A stretch of DNA of 64,000 bases from Afipia sp. (GCA_030652315.1 JAUSAX010000043.1:1-64000); one strand, 5' to 3'; counted from the first letter of the stretch, positions 53,520 to 63,892 are shown. Translations and numbers: made by a program. The notes: generated from the letters alone by a model not told the origin.

Positions 53520-54916
53520 GCGGATTTCTTCCCAAAGGCCTCTTTGGCCAAACGCTGCTTGCTTTGCTCGTCGGCTTGGTCATCTCGCATGCGGCGGGAT
53601 CCTGGATCTATACCATGGATCGCGAACAGGCCGTTCGCGCAGTCGGCGGATTTGCCGCTGCACAGCGCATCACAAATCTGGCCCGGCTCGTCGAAGAGAC
53701 GCCACGCGAGTCGCGGGAGCGGATCGTCGCTGCCTTGAGCGACCAGACGTTCCGCATCGCGCTCTCGGCCCAGCCTCCCGCAATGAATCCGGGCGACGAT
53801 GACGCGCCGGTAGTCGACGCGATCAGAGACTTTCTCGTCGACCAATTGTCCCTCGGCCCGGCACAACAAGCCCGCGTGTCCGCCTCTTGGCCGGCGGGCT
53901 CCGGAGGTTGGCATCCGATGATGGGACGCGGCCCGATGATGCACGGCTTCGGCGCCTTCGGTCCTTTTGGAAGATTCCGCGATCTGCAAGTTGCCGTTCC
54001 GCTGTCAGACGGTCAGTGGCTTTCCTTCGCTACCGCTTTGCCGCAGGGAGGACCGGCCGTTTCAAGGCAATTCCTTCTTTCCATGGGCCTCATGGCGGTT
54101 ATTATTCTCGCGATCTCCATATGGGTCGTTCGACGTGTGACGGCACCGCTTGCCTCGCTATCGACTGCAGCCGAAAAGCTCGGCAATGATTTGAATGCTC
54201 CGCCACTACCGGAGACCGGCACGGTCGAAATGCGGCAGGCGTCGCGGGCATTCAACACCATGCAGGCGCGTCTGCGCAGTCTCGTCGAAAATCGAACCCG
54301 GATGCTCGCGGCGATCTCGCACGACCTGCGCACACCTCTGACGCTTCTGCGGCTTCGCGCGGAGCATGTCGAGGATATACCCGAGCGGGAAAAGATGCTG
54401 GCCAACATTGCCGAAATGGATTCCATGATCGCTGCGACCCTGGAATTCGCCCGTGACGAATCAATGGCAGAGCCGCGTCGCCGTACCGATCTTGCGGCAC
54501 TCCTCGCCAGCGTGGTCGATGACATGGCCGACACAGGCCTTCCTGTTGCCATGGCGCCGGCACAGCCTATTGTCTGCGAATGCCAGCCGACGACCTTGAA
54601 GCGCGCACTCACCAACCTGATCGATAACGCCGTGAAGTACGGCAAGCGGGCGCACGCAACGATTCGCTCGACACCGCATGAGGTCGAGATCACGATCGAC
54701 GATGAAGGGCCTGGAATTCCCGAAGACGAACTGGCCCGCGTGCTTCAGCCGTTCTATCGCGTGGAGGGGTCCAGAAGCCGGGAGACCGGCGGGATCGGCC
54801 TGGGGCTGGCGATTGCAACGTCGATTATTCAGGCGCATGGGGGCATGCTGATACTCTCAAACCGGCCGGACGGTGGTTTGCGTGCCCGTGTCACCCTACC
54901 TGTCCAAGCAAAGTGA
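53516..54916 (+). CDS. Sensor histidine kinase (HAMP-HisKA-HATPase)
   Basis: AAISHDLRTPLTLLRLRAEHV; GGIGLGLAIATSIIQAHGG; ATGA overlap with response regulator. Confidence 0.93.
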   Translation: MSGFLPKGLFGQTLLALLVGLVISHAAGSWIYTMDREQAVRAVGGFAAAQRITNLARLVEETPRESRERIVAALSDQTFRIALSAQPPAMNPGDDDAPVVDAIRDFLVDQLSLGPAQQARVSASWPAGSGGWHPMMGRGPMMHGFGAFGPFGRFRDLQVAVPLSDGQWLSFATALPQGGPAVSRQFLLSMGLMAVIILAISIWVVRRVTAPLASLSTAAEKLGNDLNAPPLPETGTVEMRQASRAFNTMQARLRSLVENRTRMLAAISHDLRTPLTLLRLRAEHVEDIPEREKMLANIAEMDSMIAATLEFARDESMAEPRRRTDLAALLASVVDDMADTGLPVAMAPAQPIVCECQPTTLKRALTNLIDNAVKYGKRAHATIRSTPHEVEITIDDEGPGIPEDELARVLQPFYRVEGSRSRETGGIGLGLAIATSIIQAHGGMLILSNRPDGGLRARVTLPVQAK

Positions 54917-55095
54917 GAGTACGCGATCGCCTTGAATACGATGATGATAAGGTCGATTTGAAAAGAAGCTGGCGAGAAACCGCTAGGCTCGGCTGTGAGA
55001 GTCCGCGAGGGGAGCCAATGCAGACGCTATTTTTCGGCGCCGTGTCCCTGCTCTATGCGATGGTGGGTCGCGTGTCGTGCCGCGACCGCTCATCG

Positions 55096-56103
55096 TCACG
55101 ATTCCGGTGAGCTTATGAATTTGCCGGAGGCGACGGCACCGGAGGCAACCAGCAGCACTAAGAGTAGCAGGAGGACGCTCAAGTTCGTCAGGAAACTGGT
55201 CGCAGCCTGCCAATCAGATCCGATGCCATAACCAAGTCCGAGATAGGCCGCTGTCCATATCAGGCGTCCGACCAGGGCAATCGCGAGGAATTTCGATAGG
55301 CGGTAGCGGCTCATTCCAGCCAGCAGGCTTGCTACCGAGCTGAGATACGACATGAACGTGCGGGTGATAAAGACCGTCAGCGAGCCCCATCGGTCGAAGA
55401 GCGATTGAACACGCGCTCGGCGCGTCGGCGTGTATCCCAGCAAACGGCCATAGCGCTCCAGAATTTTCTGGCTGAGAAAGCGCCCGAGACCGTAGCCGGC
55501 CGCGTCGCCAAATACCGAAGCTGCCACTGTCGTCGCGGCCGCCCAAAACCAATCTAGGCGGCCTTGAGAAGCCAACGAACCCGCCACAGTCGTCGCGACA
55601 CCGTCAGGCAGGGGAAAGCCAAGGGCGCCGAAAAAAAGTATGAGTCCTAAAACGGGATAGCCATACACCAGCAACGCAGTCAGAACAGCATCATTGATAT
55701 TGCCAAGCCAGCTTGAGTTTCCGTTTTTTGGATCCAACGGAGCATCGGGCATCAGGTCGGCGATTGCGCGCTGGACGCGCCGGGCGTAGGCGGAGGGAGA
55801 AACTCCCGCTTGCTCACCAAGGGATTTCAGGCTGGCGTTAGGATCAGTTCCCGGCGCCAGTCCAAGGCGCTCGATCAAGGCGGCGTCGGATGTCCTGAAC
55901 GTGGTGGCAACGTAACCGAGCGTCATCCAGGCCCGAATGCTGCTCGTCATCGGTGCGCCCGTCTCGTAGGCCGAACGCAGCAGCAGGAGCGAGCCGTAAG
56001 TGCGGAGCCCAAAAAACGCGGCGGACAATGTGGCCGCGGCGAAGACGACCGCGGCGATATGCCGGACCAACTTCGATCGGAGGTATGTTGATTTCGTCAT
56101 CAA
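55096..56103 (-). CDS. DedA/SNARE-associated family membrane protein
   Basis: FFGALGFPLPDGVATTVAGSLASQG...FGDAAGYGLGRFL...FITRTFMSYLSSVASLLAGMSRY. Confidence 0.8.
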   Translation of the reverse strand: MMTKSTYLRSKLVRHIAAVVFAAATLSAAFFGLRTYGSLLLLRSAYETGAPMTSSIRAWMTLGYVATTFRTSDAALIERLGLAPGTDPNASLKSLGEQAGVSPSAYARRVQRAIADLMPDAPLDPKNGNSSWLGNINDAVLTALLVYGYPVLGLILFFGALGFPLPDGVATTVAGSLASQGRLDWFWAAATTVAASVFGDAAGYGLGRFLSQKILERYGRLLGYTPTRRARVQSLFDRWGSLTVFITRTFMSYLSSVASLLAGMSRYRLSKFLAIALVGRLIWTAAYLGLGYGIGSDWQAATSFLTNLSVLLLLLVLLVASGAVASGKFISSPES

Positions 56104-56269
56104 GGGGCACCCCCCAGCGCCTTGGCTGCATTGTAGCGCCCATGAGTGGTCGTCTGCCCCAAACCGTACTGCCTGCCGATGATGAGCGCGAACCCTTTCC
56201 AGGAAGGGTGCGATGGTCCCAGCAACGTGTCTAACCTTACCAAAGGTTCATCGCAGGCCGTCTCGCCTG

Positions 56270-56283
56270 TTGATTCAGGTCAA
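56270..56283 (+). promoter_or_regulatory. FNR/FixK-type box TTGATTCAGGTCAA
   Basis: TTGA-N6-TCAA dyad; possible -10 CATATT at 56305-56310. Confidence 0.55.
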
Positions 56284-56540
56284 TACGAAGCTCCCTCTAT
56301 CAATCATATTTGTAAAGCTGCCCATACATCTTGATGGCCCCAATTGGAGGGGATACCTGTGCTTGATACTCAAGGAAGATCAGCAAGCGCCCCTCCTGTT
56401 GTCGCAGCCGCAACAGGACAAGACCTACCGGGCGCCGGAGGAGCGGGGGGCACTTCAACGGTAGATGGTTTGCTTTTCTTGCCGTCCTGCTCGCCGCGGT
56501 CGGTGCAGGTGCTTGGGCATTCTACCTCCGTCCGGTCAAT

Positions 56541-57320
56541 GTGCAGGTCTCGCAAGCTGAGCGCAACATGCCGGTTGAAGTGTTCGGCCTCGGCACCGTG
56601 GAGGCCCGCGTCACATCCAAGGTTGGGTTCAAGGTCTCCGGTGTGCTCGTCGATCTTCGGGCGGATGTCGGCGATCGCGTAGCCAAAGGCGCCGTTCTGG
56701 CTCGCCTTGACGACCGTGAGCAAAGCGCGCGCGTCGCTAGGACCAGAGCGTCCATTGCGCAAGCCGAAGCCAATGTGCAGAGAGCCACGGCGAGCGTTGA
56801 AAAGGCGCGTGCGAACTATGCCAATGCAAAGAGCATAAGCGAGCGGCGACAAAAGCTGATTCAGAGCGACAGCACTTCAGTCGAAGCCGCCGAAACCGCA
56901 CAGGCTGTTCAGGATGCAGCATTCGGTGATCTGAATCTGGCTTCCAGCGATGTCCAGGTGGCGCGTGCCTCGATCAACGACGCCAAGGCACAACAGCTAC
57001 AGGAAACGGCGACGTTGGACTTTCACATCCTTGCGGCGCCCTACGATGCCATGGTCACCGCGCGCACCAAGGAACTTGGCTCCGCCCTTGGCGCCGGCGA
57101 GCCGGTCTTCACGCTAATCGATCCGGCGACCGTGTGGGTGCTCGCCTATATCGATGAAAGCAAGGCCGGCGAACACGTGGTGACCCTCGGCCACAGGCTG
57201 CTCGATGGACGCTTCGAAATCACGGGCGGTGTTCCTGAAAATGCCGCCGTGGTGTCGCAGCTACACAGCGGACTGCGCGTGGGCCGCGCGGCGAAGGTGG
57301 CCGGCGGGAAAGCGCCATGA
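56541..57320 (+). CDS. HlyD/DevB-type membrane fusion protein (N-terminus unresolved)
   Basis: EVFGLGTVEARVTSKVGFKVSGVLVDLRADVGDRVAKGAVLARLDDRE; TM anchor WFAFLAVLLAAVGAGAWAFYLRP lies in frame upstream of the called GTG start. Confidence 0.8.
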   Translation: MQVSQAERNMPVEVFGLGTVEARVTSKVGFKVSGVLVDLRADVGDRVAKGAVLARLDDREQSARVARTRASIAQAEANVQRATASVEKARANYANAKSISERRQKLIQSDSTSVEAAETAQAVQDAAFGDLNLASSDVQVARASINDAKAQQLQETATLDFHILAAPYDAMVTARTKELGSALGAGEPVFTLIDPATVWVLAYIDESKAGEHVVTLGHRLLDGRFEITGGVPENAAVVSQLHSGLRVGRAAKVAGGKAP

Positions 57321-58462
57321 ATCTCGCTTATCGCGATATCAAGCACAACCTACTGCGCTTCGCGCTGACCAATTTCGGATTGAGCCTGTTGCTCGGTATC
57401 GTGATCATGATGACCGGGGTCTATGGCGGCCTGATCGACGACGCGCTGCGGCAGGCCCGCGCGGCGAACGCCGACCTCTGGGTCGTTCAGGCCGACACCA
57501 AGGGGCCGTTTGCCGAATCATCGCGTATCCCGGGCGATACACGCGAACTGGTCAGCCGCGTCTATGGGGTGGAGCGAGCCGGTGCGGTCACCTACCAATC
57601 GGTCCAAACCGAGCTGAACGGCGCACCACATCGCCTCTTTCTCATTGGCTTCCAACTAGGACGCCCCGGTGGACCCAGCAAGATCGTTGCCGGTCGCGAG
57701 ATTTTGCGCAGCCGCTATGAAATAGTAGTGGACCGCCGTGCGGGTCTTGCGATCGGCGAGGAAATTCCGCTCGGTACTCGCGGTCACAAGTTTACCGTGG
57801 TCGGCCTGATGCAGAACGAGGTGACCTCGGCGGGAGATCCCGTCGCCTACATAACCTTGCGCGATGCCCAACAGCTCCAGTTCGAAATCGCACCGCCATC
57901 AACACGGCGCGAGCAAGCGCGGGGCGGAGCGTTGCAAACCAACGATCAGATCAATGCCGTGATCGCCAAGGTCTCGCCCTATGTTCCAGCCAACGAGGTG
58001 GCCACAGCGCTATCTCGCTGGAAGCATCTCACGGCGCTCACCCAAGCGCAGCAGGAGACCATGCTGAGCCAAGTCGTCATCGAAAGAGCGCGTAAACAAC
58101 AGCTTCTGATTATGGTGCTGCTGGTGATCGTATCCGCCGTCATCATCGCCCTGATCATTTACACGATGACTATGGACAAGGTACGTTCGATCGCCACACT
58201 CAAATTCATCGGCGCGCCGGATCGCACCATCGTCGGTCTCATCATTCAGCAGTCTCTATCGTTGGGAATTGCTGGCTACTTCGCCGGGCTGGCCCTGGTT
58301 TTCATCTTCAGGCCGTATTTTCCACGGCGGCTCGTGTTTGATCCCGAAAGTGTCGCGGCTGTATTCATTATCACCGTCGTGATCTGCCTTGTCGCCAGCA
58401 TCCTCGGTATTCGGCTCGCTCTAAAAGTGGATCCGGCCGAAGCGCTGGCGACTTCAGGATAG
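57317..58462 (+). CDS. FtsX/MacB-like ABC transporter permease (DevC type)
   Basis: MNLAYRDIKHNLLRFALTNFGLSLLLGIVIMMTGVYGGL; C-terminal multi-TM. Confidence 0.87.
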   Translation: MNLAYRDIKHNLLRFALTNFGLSLLLGIVIMMTGVYGGLIDDALRQARAANADLWVVQADTKGPFAESSRIPGDTRELVSRVYGVERAGAVTYQSVQTELNGAPHRLFLIGFQLGRPGGPSKIVAGREILRSRYEIVVDRRAGLAIGEEIPLGTRGHKFTVVGLMQNEVTSAGDPVAYITLRDAQQLQFEIAPPSTRREQARGGALQTNDQINAVIAKVSPYVPANEVATALSRWKHLTALTQAQQETMLSQVVIERARKQQLLIMVLLVIVSAVIIALIIYTMTMDKVRSIATLKFIGAPDRTIVGLIIQQSLSLGIAGYFAGLALVFIFRPYFPRRLVFDPESVAAVFIITVVICLVASILGIRLALKVDPAEALATSG

Positions 58463-58466
58463 GACG

Positions 58467-59204
58467 ATGGCCGGGGAACGCAGACAAATGGTCGTAAGCG
58501 TCGAACGTCTCTCCAAGCATTTCGGCGGGGGGACCGCGCGGGTCGATGCTTTGATCGACATCAGCATGGACGTCTATCCGGGCCAGGTTGTCGGGCTCAT
58601 GGGCCCGAGCGGTTCGGGCAAGACGACCCTCCTCAACTGCATCGCCTGCATACTGGAGCCGAGCACCGGCCGGCTCACGCTTGACGGCGAGTTGGTCTAT
58701 GACGATCACTGGCTCAAGGCCGATCTGCGTCGGCTGCGTCTCGACAAGATCGGTTTTATCTTTCAGTACCCCAATCTGCTGCCGTTCCTCGACGCCATCG
58801 ACAATGTCGCTGTGGTGCTCCAGCTCGCTGGAATTGATGCTGCGGCTTCTCTCTCTCTCGCCGTTCAGTTGCTGGACTATCTGGAGGTCGGCCATCGCAA
58901 GCATGCATTGCCCAAGCAGCTTTCCGGCGGCGAAGCACAACGGGTGGCGATTGCGCGCGCGCTCGCCAATCGGCCGCGCATTATTCTCGCGGATGAGCCG
59001 ACCGCTCCGCTCGATTCGCAGCGCGCCAGGATCGTGATGGATCTGTTGCGCCGGATCGCCATTGATCAAAATGCGGCAATTATCTGCGTCACGCATGACG
59101 AAATGATTCTCGATCGATTCGATCACATTTACCGGCTGCGCGACGGCCGGCTTGAGAATGAGAGTCCGATTTGGAGCCATGTTGAGACGGCGACCGCCAG
59201 TTAA
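58467..59204 (+). CDS. ABC transporter ATP-binding protein (DevA/LolD type)
   Basis: GPSGSGKTTLLNCIA; LSGGEAQRVAIARAL; ILADEPTAPLDS. Confidence 0.93.
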   Translation: MAGERRQMVVSVERLSKHFGGGTARVDALIDISMDVYPGQVVGLMGPSGSGKTTLLNCIACILEPSTGRLTLDGELVYDDHWLKADLRRLRLDKIGFIFQYPNLLPFLDAIDNVAVVLQLAGIDAAASLSLAVQLLDYLEVGHRKHALPKQLSGGEAQRVAIARALANRPRIILADEPTAPLDSQRARIVMDLLRRIAIDQNAAIICVTHDEMILDRFDHIYRLRDGRLENESPIWSHVETATAS

Positions 59205-59275
59205 CGAATCCCCATCTATATCGCGCTGCGTGAGCATTCGCTCCCGACAGCGCCCGGCAAGTAAGGACGCTTCTC

Positions 59276-59635
59276 ATGGAAAAGAACTATTCCGACATCA
59301 CCAAGCGTATTTCAGGTGACCTGCGGAAACTCCGCCAGGGCATTCCCGACATTATGAAGGCATTCTCCGCACTAGCCCAAGCAGCGACGCGCGAAGGCGC
59401 GCTTGACACGAAGACTAAGGAGCTGATCGCGCTTGCGATCGGGATTATCACCCACTGCGACGGCTGCATTGGTTTCCACACCGAGGCGCTGGTCAAGCTT
59501 GGTGCCACCCGCAGTGAAGTAGAGGAAGTCCTCGGGATGGCGGTCTATATGGGGGGCGGGCCCTCTTTGATGTACGCGGCGGACGCGATATCTGCTTATG
59601 AAGAGTTCGAGAACCGGAAGAACGCAGCGGTGTGA
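59276..59635 (+). CDS. Carboxymuconolactone decarboxylase / AhpD-like protein
   Basis: THCDGCIGFHTEALVKLGATRSEVEEVLGMAVYMGGGPSLMYA. Confidence 0.9.
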   Translation: MEKNYSDITKRISGDLRKLRQGIPDIMKAFSALAQAATREGALDTKTKELIALAIGIITHCDGCIGFHTEALVKLGATRSEVEEVLGMAVYMGGGPSLMYAADAISAYEEFENRKNAAV

Positions 59636-59974
59636 TCAGCGATGTCCATCAATTTTTTCGAAGTCGCTAGGGCGGCGGCAATACTGTCCATAGGCACCGC
59701 GCCCTGGCAGACTGGAGCGGACTATGGGTGCGAAGATAGACACAAAGGGCATTCTAGACGCCGATGAAATCGACCAAGCCGAGGCTGACGATGGTCGCCT
59801 TAGGTCTCGCCTCACTTGCTTTGCACTTCTATTGCACCCCAGCCTAGGCGCTGAGTGCCGCAGCGATTGATGTGAGCTCTCGGTTGGAGCCAACAACAGG
59901 ATCGTCTTGAGCGCGAGCTTGATCATTGTCGCCGCCACAAATTGCATCAAGTGCAAACAGGGCGCGGACAGTGC

Positions 59975-61165
59975 TCACGACGCCCTTACTATGCGGGACA
60001 ACCTCGTTTCGGCTTGCATCCCAGTTGAGTCATGCAAATCGACGTGAACAGATTTCTCCGCTCGCTTGGACCACGACCTGTAATAAGCGACCGCCGTCAT
60101 GACCGCGAGGCCGCCGGTTCCAACAAGGAGTTGAGCGATAAAGCCATCGGAAGTCGTTTGCAGAACAAAAGATGCAAGAAATGAAAGGTAGATGCCGACG
60201 CAAAAAACCTCGAGAGATTGCTGACCGCATTTGACTAACGGCAGCCAAATGGCGGCCTGCAATCCTGGCGCATCGATGGGTATGAACCGCACCACCACGA
60301 TGATCAAAACCGCCAGATGCAGGAAACGATAGGGCGCGAGATTGGTTTTGTCGTTCGGGTTAAAGGCCTCGAATACGACGAGCGGGAAGAGTCCCTGAGT
60401 ATCAAGCAGCTGCGCCGCCAGTGTCATAGCCGCCGAAAAAAGCAGATAAATCACAGCAAAGGAGAGAACGATCCGAGAGCGGATCAGGAAATGAAGCGTA
60501 TTGGCTCCGCCTAACGCCAGCCACGCGCCAAACAAAAAGAGAAGCTGCCACGCGAACGGGTTGAAATACCAGACCCCCGAGGGATAGGAGGGAAGATTCC
60601 ACCCGAGTTGTCGGGTGGCGAAATAGATGAGAACTGATCCCAGCATGACCAAGTTCCGGTGTCTCAGCATCAGCCAAAGAACCGGTGGAAAGACGCCCAT
60701 CAGAACGACGTAAAGCGGCAGCACGTCCAGATTCAACGGCTTGTATTTCAGCACCAAGCCCTGCGTTAGGGTGTCGACTGGAGCGACAAGCAGGGGAGCA
60801 ACGTTAAATCGGTCGATGAAGTCAGAAGCGCCGAACCTGTATGACAGGAAAAGGACAGAAACCAGATAGAACACGAACAGCAGAATGTGGGCGACATAAA
60901 TTTGCCAGACGCGCCTGATGATTCTGCTTGCTCCGAAAACAAAGCCGCGCTCCAGCATCTTTCTCGCAAACACGAGCGCCGAAGTATAACCGGAAATGAA
61001 CACGAACAGATCGGCGCCATCGCTGAAGCCGTAGTTTCGGAACGAAAACCAGGAAAGAATGGTGCTGGAAATATGGCCTAGAAACATCGCCCAGTTTGCG
61101 AGACCGCGAAATAAATCGAGACGCAAATCCCGTTTAGATTCTGAAAGCGCAACGTCAATTCTCAT
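59975..61165 (-). CDS. OpgC-domain membrane protein
   Basis: RDLRLDLFRGLANWAMFLGHI...FGFSDGADLFVFISGYTSALVF-type OpgC signature. Confidence 0.88.
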   Translation of the reverse strand: MRIDVALSESKRDLRLDLFRGLANWAMFLGHISSTILSWFSFRNYGFSDGADLFVFISGYTSALVFARKMLERGFVFGASRIIRRVWQIYVAHILLFVFYLVSVLFLSYRFGASDFIDRFNVAPLLVAPVDTLTQGLVLKYKPLNLDVLPLYVVLMGVFPPVLWLMLRHRNLVMLGSVLIYFATRQLGWNLPSYPSGVWYFNPFAWQLLFLFGAWLALGGANTLHFLIRSRIVLSFAVIYLLFSAAMTLAAQLLDTQGLFPLVVFEAFNPNDKTNLAPYRFLHLAVLIIVVVRFIPIDAPGLQAAIWLPLVKCGQQSLEVFCVGIYLSFLASFVLQTTSDGFIAQLLVGTGGLAVMTAVAYYRSWSKRAEKSVHVDLHDSTGMQAETRLSRIVRAS

Positions 61166-61225
61166 TTGTTACACCGAGCCGAAACGCGCAATTGCTAATC
61201 AATGCTCGCTCTTTTTCGACGTCGG

Positions 61226-61239
61226 TTGATCTGCGTCAA
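61226..61239. promoter_or_regulatory. FNR/FixK-type box TTGATCTGCGTCAA
   Basis: TTGA-N6-TCAA dyad in divergent promoter opgC-like/usp; -10-like TATGAT at 61263-61268 on + strand puts box near -42. Confidence 0.65.
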
Positions 61240-61301
61240 CAATTGCACCCTGATCGAGCGCTTATGATACTGCAAAGTCGGCATCGTACCTGGAGGAGAT
61301 C

Positions 61302-62135
61302 ATGATCAGAGACATTATTCTCAAGCTGGAGGTTGATAAGTCACGTGACAGCGTCTGTGACTATGCAATCTCGATTGCCGAGGCTTTCGACGCGCATATT
61401 GCGGGAGTGGCCTTCGCCGATGGCAGCAGTATTCCAGGCTTCCTCATGCCCGATTTTCCGTCTCACGTTCTCGCGGGTATAGTCGAGGAGCAGGAAAGGG
61501 CGGCGCGCGAGGCAGTCACGCGTTTCGAGGCGGCTGCTAAGCGGAGCCTTCTCTCCGGGGAGCCTCGGCTGGTTACCGAGAGCGAGCTCGGACCGGCCAG
61601 AGCATTTTTAGTGATGGCTCGGCGGTTCGATCTGAGCGTTGTGATGCAGTCTAATTATGATCAAGGAGCGAACAACGATATCTTGATTGAAGCGACGCTA
61701 TTCGATTCGGGTCGACCGTTGATCGTCGTGCCCTATATCCAGAAGGACGGCTTGAAGCTCGATCGGATTTTGTGCTGCTGGGATGGCAGCCGCGCGGCAA
61801 CGCGTGCCATTAATGATGCGCTCCCATTGCTGCAGAAGTCTCAGACCGTGGAATTGTTTATTGTCGGCAATGAAAAAACCGCTGATGAACGCGAAATTCG
61901 CGGTGCGGAGATTGGCAGCCATCTTGCACGTCACGGTATCAAGGTAGAAGTCGAAACGGTGCCTGCGGCCGATCTTGATGTGGCCGATGCGATCCTGTCG
62001 CACGTCTCGGATTGTTCGGCGAGCATGATCGTGATGGGTGGTTACGGGCATTCCCGTCTGCGAGAGTTTGTCCTCGGCGGTGCGACACGAGGAATACTCT
62101 CGACAATGACGGTACCGGTCTTCATGTCGCACTGA
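61302..62135 (+). CDS. Universal stress protein (tandem UspA-like)
   Basis: ILCCWDGSRAATRAINDALPLL; SASMIVMGGYGHSRLREFVLGGATRGILSTMTVPVFMSH. Confidence 0.92.
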   Translation: MIRDIILKLEVDKSRDSVCDYAISIAEAFDAHIAGVAFADGSSIPGFLMPDFPSHVLAGIVEEQERAAREAVTRFEAAAKRSLLSGEPRLVTESELGPARAFLVMARRFDLSVVMQSNYDQGANNDILIEATLFDSGRPLIVVPYIQKDGLKLDRILCCWDGSRAATRAINDALPLLQKSQTVELFIVGNEKTADEREIRGAEIGSHLARHGIKVEVETVPAADLDVADAILSHVSDCSASMIVMGGYGHSRLREFVLGGATRGILSTMTVPVFMSH

Positions 62136-62224
62136 TCGTAGCATCGTCAGCGACGCATCACGGTTTGAATGCAGGCGACGGCGCACTTGCGGGAGATGCG
62201 GTGCATTTTATCAATGCATCTGAT

Positions 62225-62401
62225 CTAGAACTTCCGCCGGTCGAGCCAAAAGGCTGCAACACAGACCAGCGCCGCGATCAGCACGGTCGTGACCATCATT
62301 TGGAAAACACCAAAATTGAGGGCGTCGCGTGCGACGAATAACGCGGTAATCGGAGCCGCGATATAGAGTAGTATGCGTACGATCCAAGCCATGATCGACA
62401 T
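62225..62401 (-). CDS. Small membrane protein
   Basis: MSIMAWIVRILLYIAAPITALFVARDALNFGVFQMMVTTVLIAALVCVAAFWLDRRKF; two TM. Confidence 0.6.
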   Translation of the reverse strand: MSIMAWIVRILLYIAAPITALFVARDALNFGVFQMMVTTVLIAALVCVAAFWLDRRKF

Positions 62402-62450
62402 TCTCTTCTGAGGTCTCAATCACTCGATACAAAAGAACGAGAACAATCGA

Positions 62451-62464
62451 TTGACTTGCGTCAA
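62451..62464. promoter_or_regulatory. FNR/FixK-type box TTGACTTGCGTCAA
   Basis: TTGA-N6-TCAA dyad upstream of the minus-strand small membrane gene. Confidence 0.6.
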
Positions 62465-62508
62465 GCTCGTCAACGCGATCTTTGTGATCGTCTGCCGATT
62501 GTTCACAT

Positions 62509-63768
62509 CTATCCGGAAATTTGCCAGATTGTCGCAGCTAATCCGGTTGCAACGGCAACGCCGCTAACTCCGCCTACCAGTATTCCGATGTCTCGCCCTC
62601 CGGCCCACCCGGCAATCATTGCCTTGGAGATAGTGTTGACGCTGACCGCAATCATAATTGCCTGCGCGGCTATAGTGAGATTGAGATCTCCTCCGCCCAG
62701 GCGAGCCATCGAGATGGTCACGGCGTCGACGTCAGCTATACCCGACAGGGCGGCGACCATCAGAACGCCCGTGCTTCCGAATGTCTGGCGGACGATTTCG
62801 GCGGTCAGGATCACGGCGCCGATAAACGCAGCCGATTTGAGTGCCGTTCCGAACGCCAGTGGATTTTGCATCAAGAGTTTTGGGGTGTTCCGTTCGATGT
62901 TGCTCAGAAGCAGGATCGCGGCTCCCATGGCCAGGATTGTGGCTGCACTGGCAAGCGGTAGGACGAGCGGACCAAACAGGGCCTGATTTAGCGCTACGGC
63001 GACGGCCGCGACGCGAGCCAACATGACGGCACCGGCGATCAGGATGCCGGCGCTCAGGAGTCTGAAAGAGCCGGGATGCTCGCGGTTGAGTCTTGCGAAG
63101 GTCAGGGTAGTGACGGTTGAGGATGCCAAGCCGCCGGCGATAGCTGTTGTGACGATGCCGAGACGGTCTCCAAGGATCCGGACCGCGACATATCCAACAA
63201 AGGATATCCCGGCGGTCAAAATGGCGAGAAGCCAGATCTCATAGAGGTTGATCGAATTCCAGGGATCAATCGTCCGGTTCGGCAGAACCGGTAGCAGCAG
63301 GAACGACATCGCGAGCAAAATGAGAATTGCACGAAGCTCATGCCACGTGAGCGAGGCGATTCCGCTGTGAATCCATTCGCGCAGAGCAAGAAGACCGGTC
63401 ATCGCCACGGCGCAGGCGATCGCCACGCGAGGATCGCTTGCGACCGACATCGTTCCGAGCAGGAACGTTAACATTCCGGCGACGACAGACGTCACACTCA
63501 CGTTCCGTTCCGCTTTGGCTTCCAGCCAATGGAACGCAGCGAATGCTGCTGCATAACCAAGAAAGACAAATCCGATGACCAGGCCGTTGGTTTGAAGTGC
63601 AACGGCGCCGGTCACGCCGCCGAGCAGACCGGACAGCGCAAACGTCCGGAACCCTGCGGCTCGTTGATGATCCTGCTCGCCGCGCGTGCGCCAGCCGCGC
63701 TCCAGACCCACGAGTAGACCAATAGCTAGTGAAGTAGCAAGGCGGCTGAGAATTTGGCTCTGATCCAT
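62509..63768 (-). CDS. MgtC/SapB family, DUF4010 membrane protein
   Basis: LATSLAIGLLVGLERGW; FRTFALSGLLGG; AGGLASSTVTTLTFARLNRE; SGIADVDAVTISMARL. Confidence 0.88.
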   Translation of the reverse strand: MDQSQILSRLATSLAIGLLVGLERGWRTRGEQDHQRAAGFRTFALSGLLGGVTGAVALQTNGLVIGFVFLGYAAAFAAFHWLEAKAERNVSVTSVVAGMLTFLLGTMSVASDPRVAIACAVAMTGLLALREWIHSGIASLTWHELRAILILLAMSFLLLPVLPNRTIDPWNSINLYEIWLLAILTAGISFVGYVAVRILGDRLGIVTTAIAGGLASSTVTTLTFARLNREHPGSFRLLSAGILIAGAVMLARVAAVAVALNQALFGPLVLPLASAATILAMGAAILLLSNIERNTPKLLMQNPLAFGTALKSAAFIGAVILTAEIVRQTFGSTGVLMVAALSGIADVDAVTISMARLGGGDLNLTIAAQAIMIAVSVNTISKAMIAGWAGGRDIGILVGGVSGVAVATGLAATIWQISG

Positions 63769-63892
63769 ATCGCGTTCACCTTACCACCCCTGGTCTCGAT
63801 GGAGCAGATCCCGCCGATGTTCGGCATCTCGCCAACTCCGCGCGCGTGTATTGCGCTCAGTGGTCATGCAATGCGGCGAAAGCAAGAGCTCC

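Noticed and set aside
54995-55110. MQTLFFGAVSLLYAMVG fragment resembling a TSUP-transporter N-terminus
   Set aside because: Only ~17 residues look protein-like before the frame is lost; too short to call, though it may be a remnant
59636-59956. 106-aa minus-strand ORF
   Set aside because: No RBS, motif or plausible composition; probably intergenic/decayed DNA
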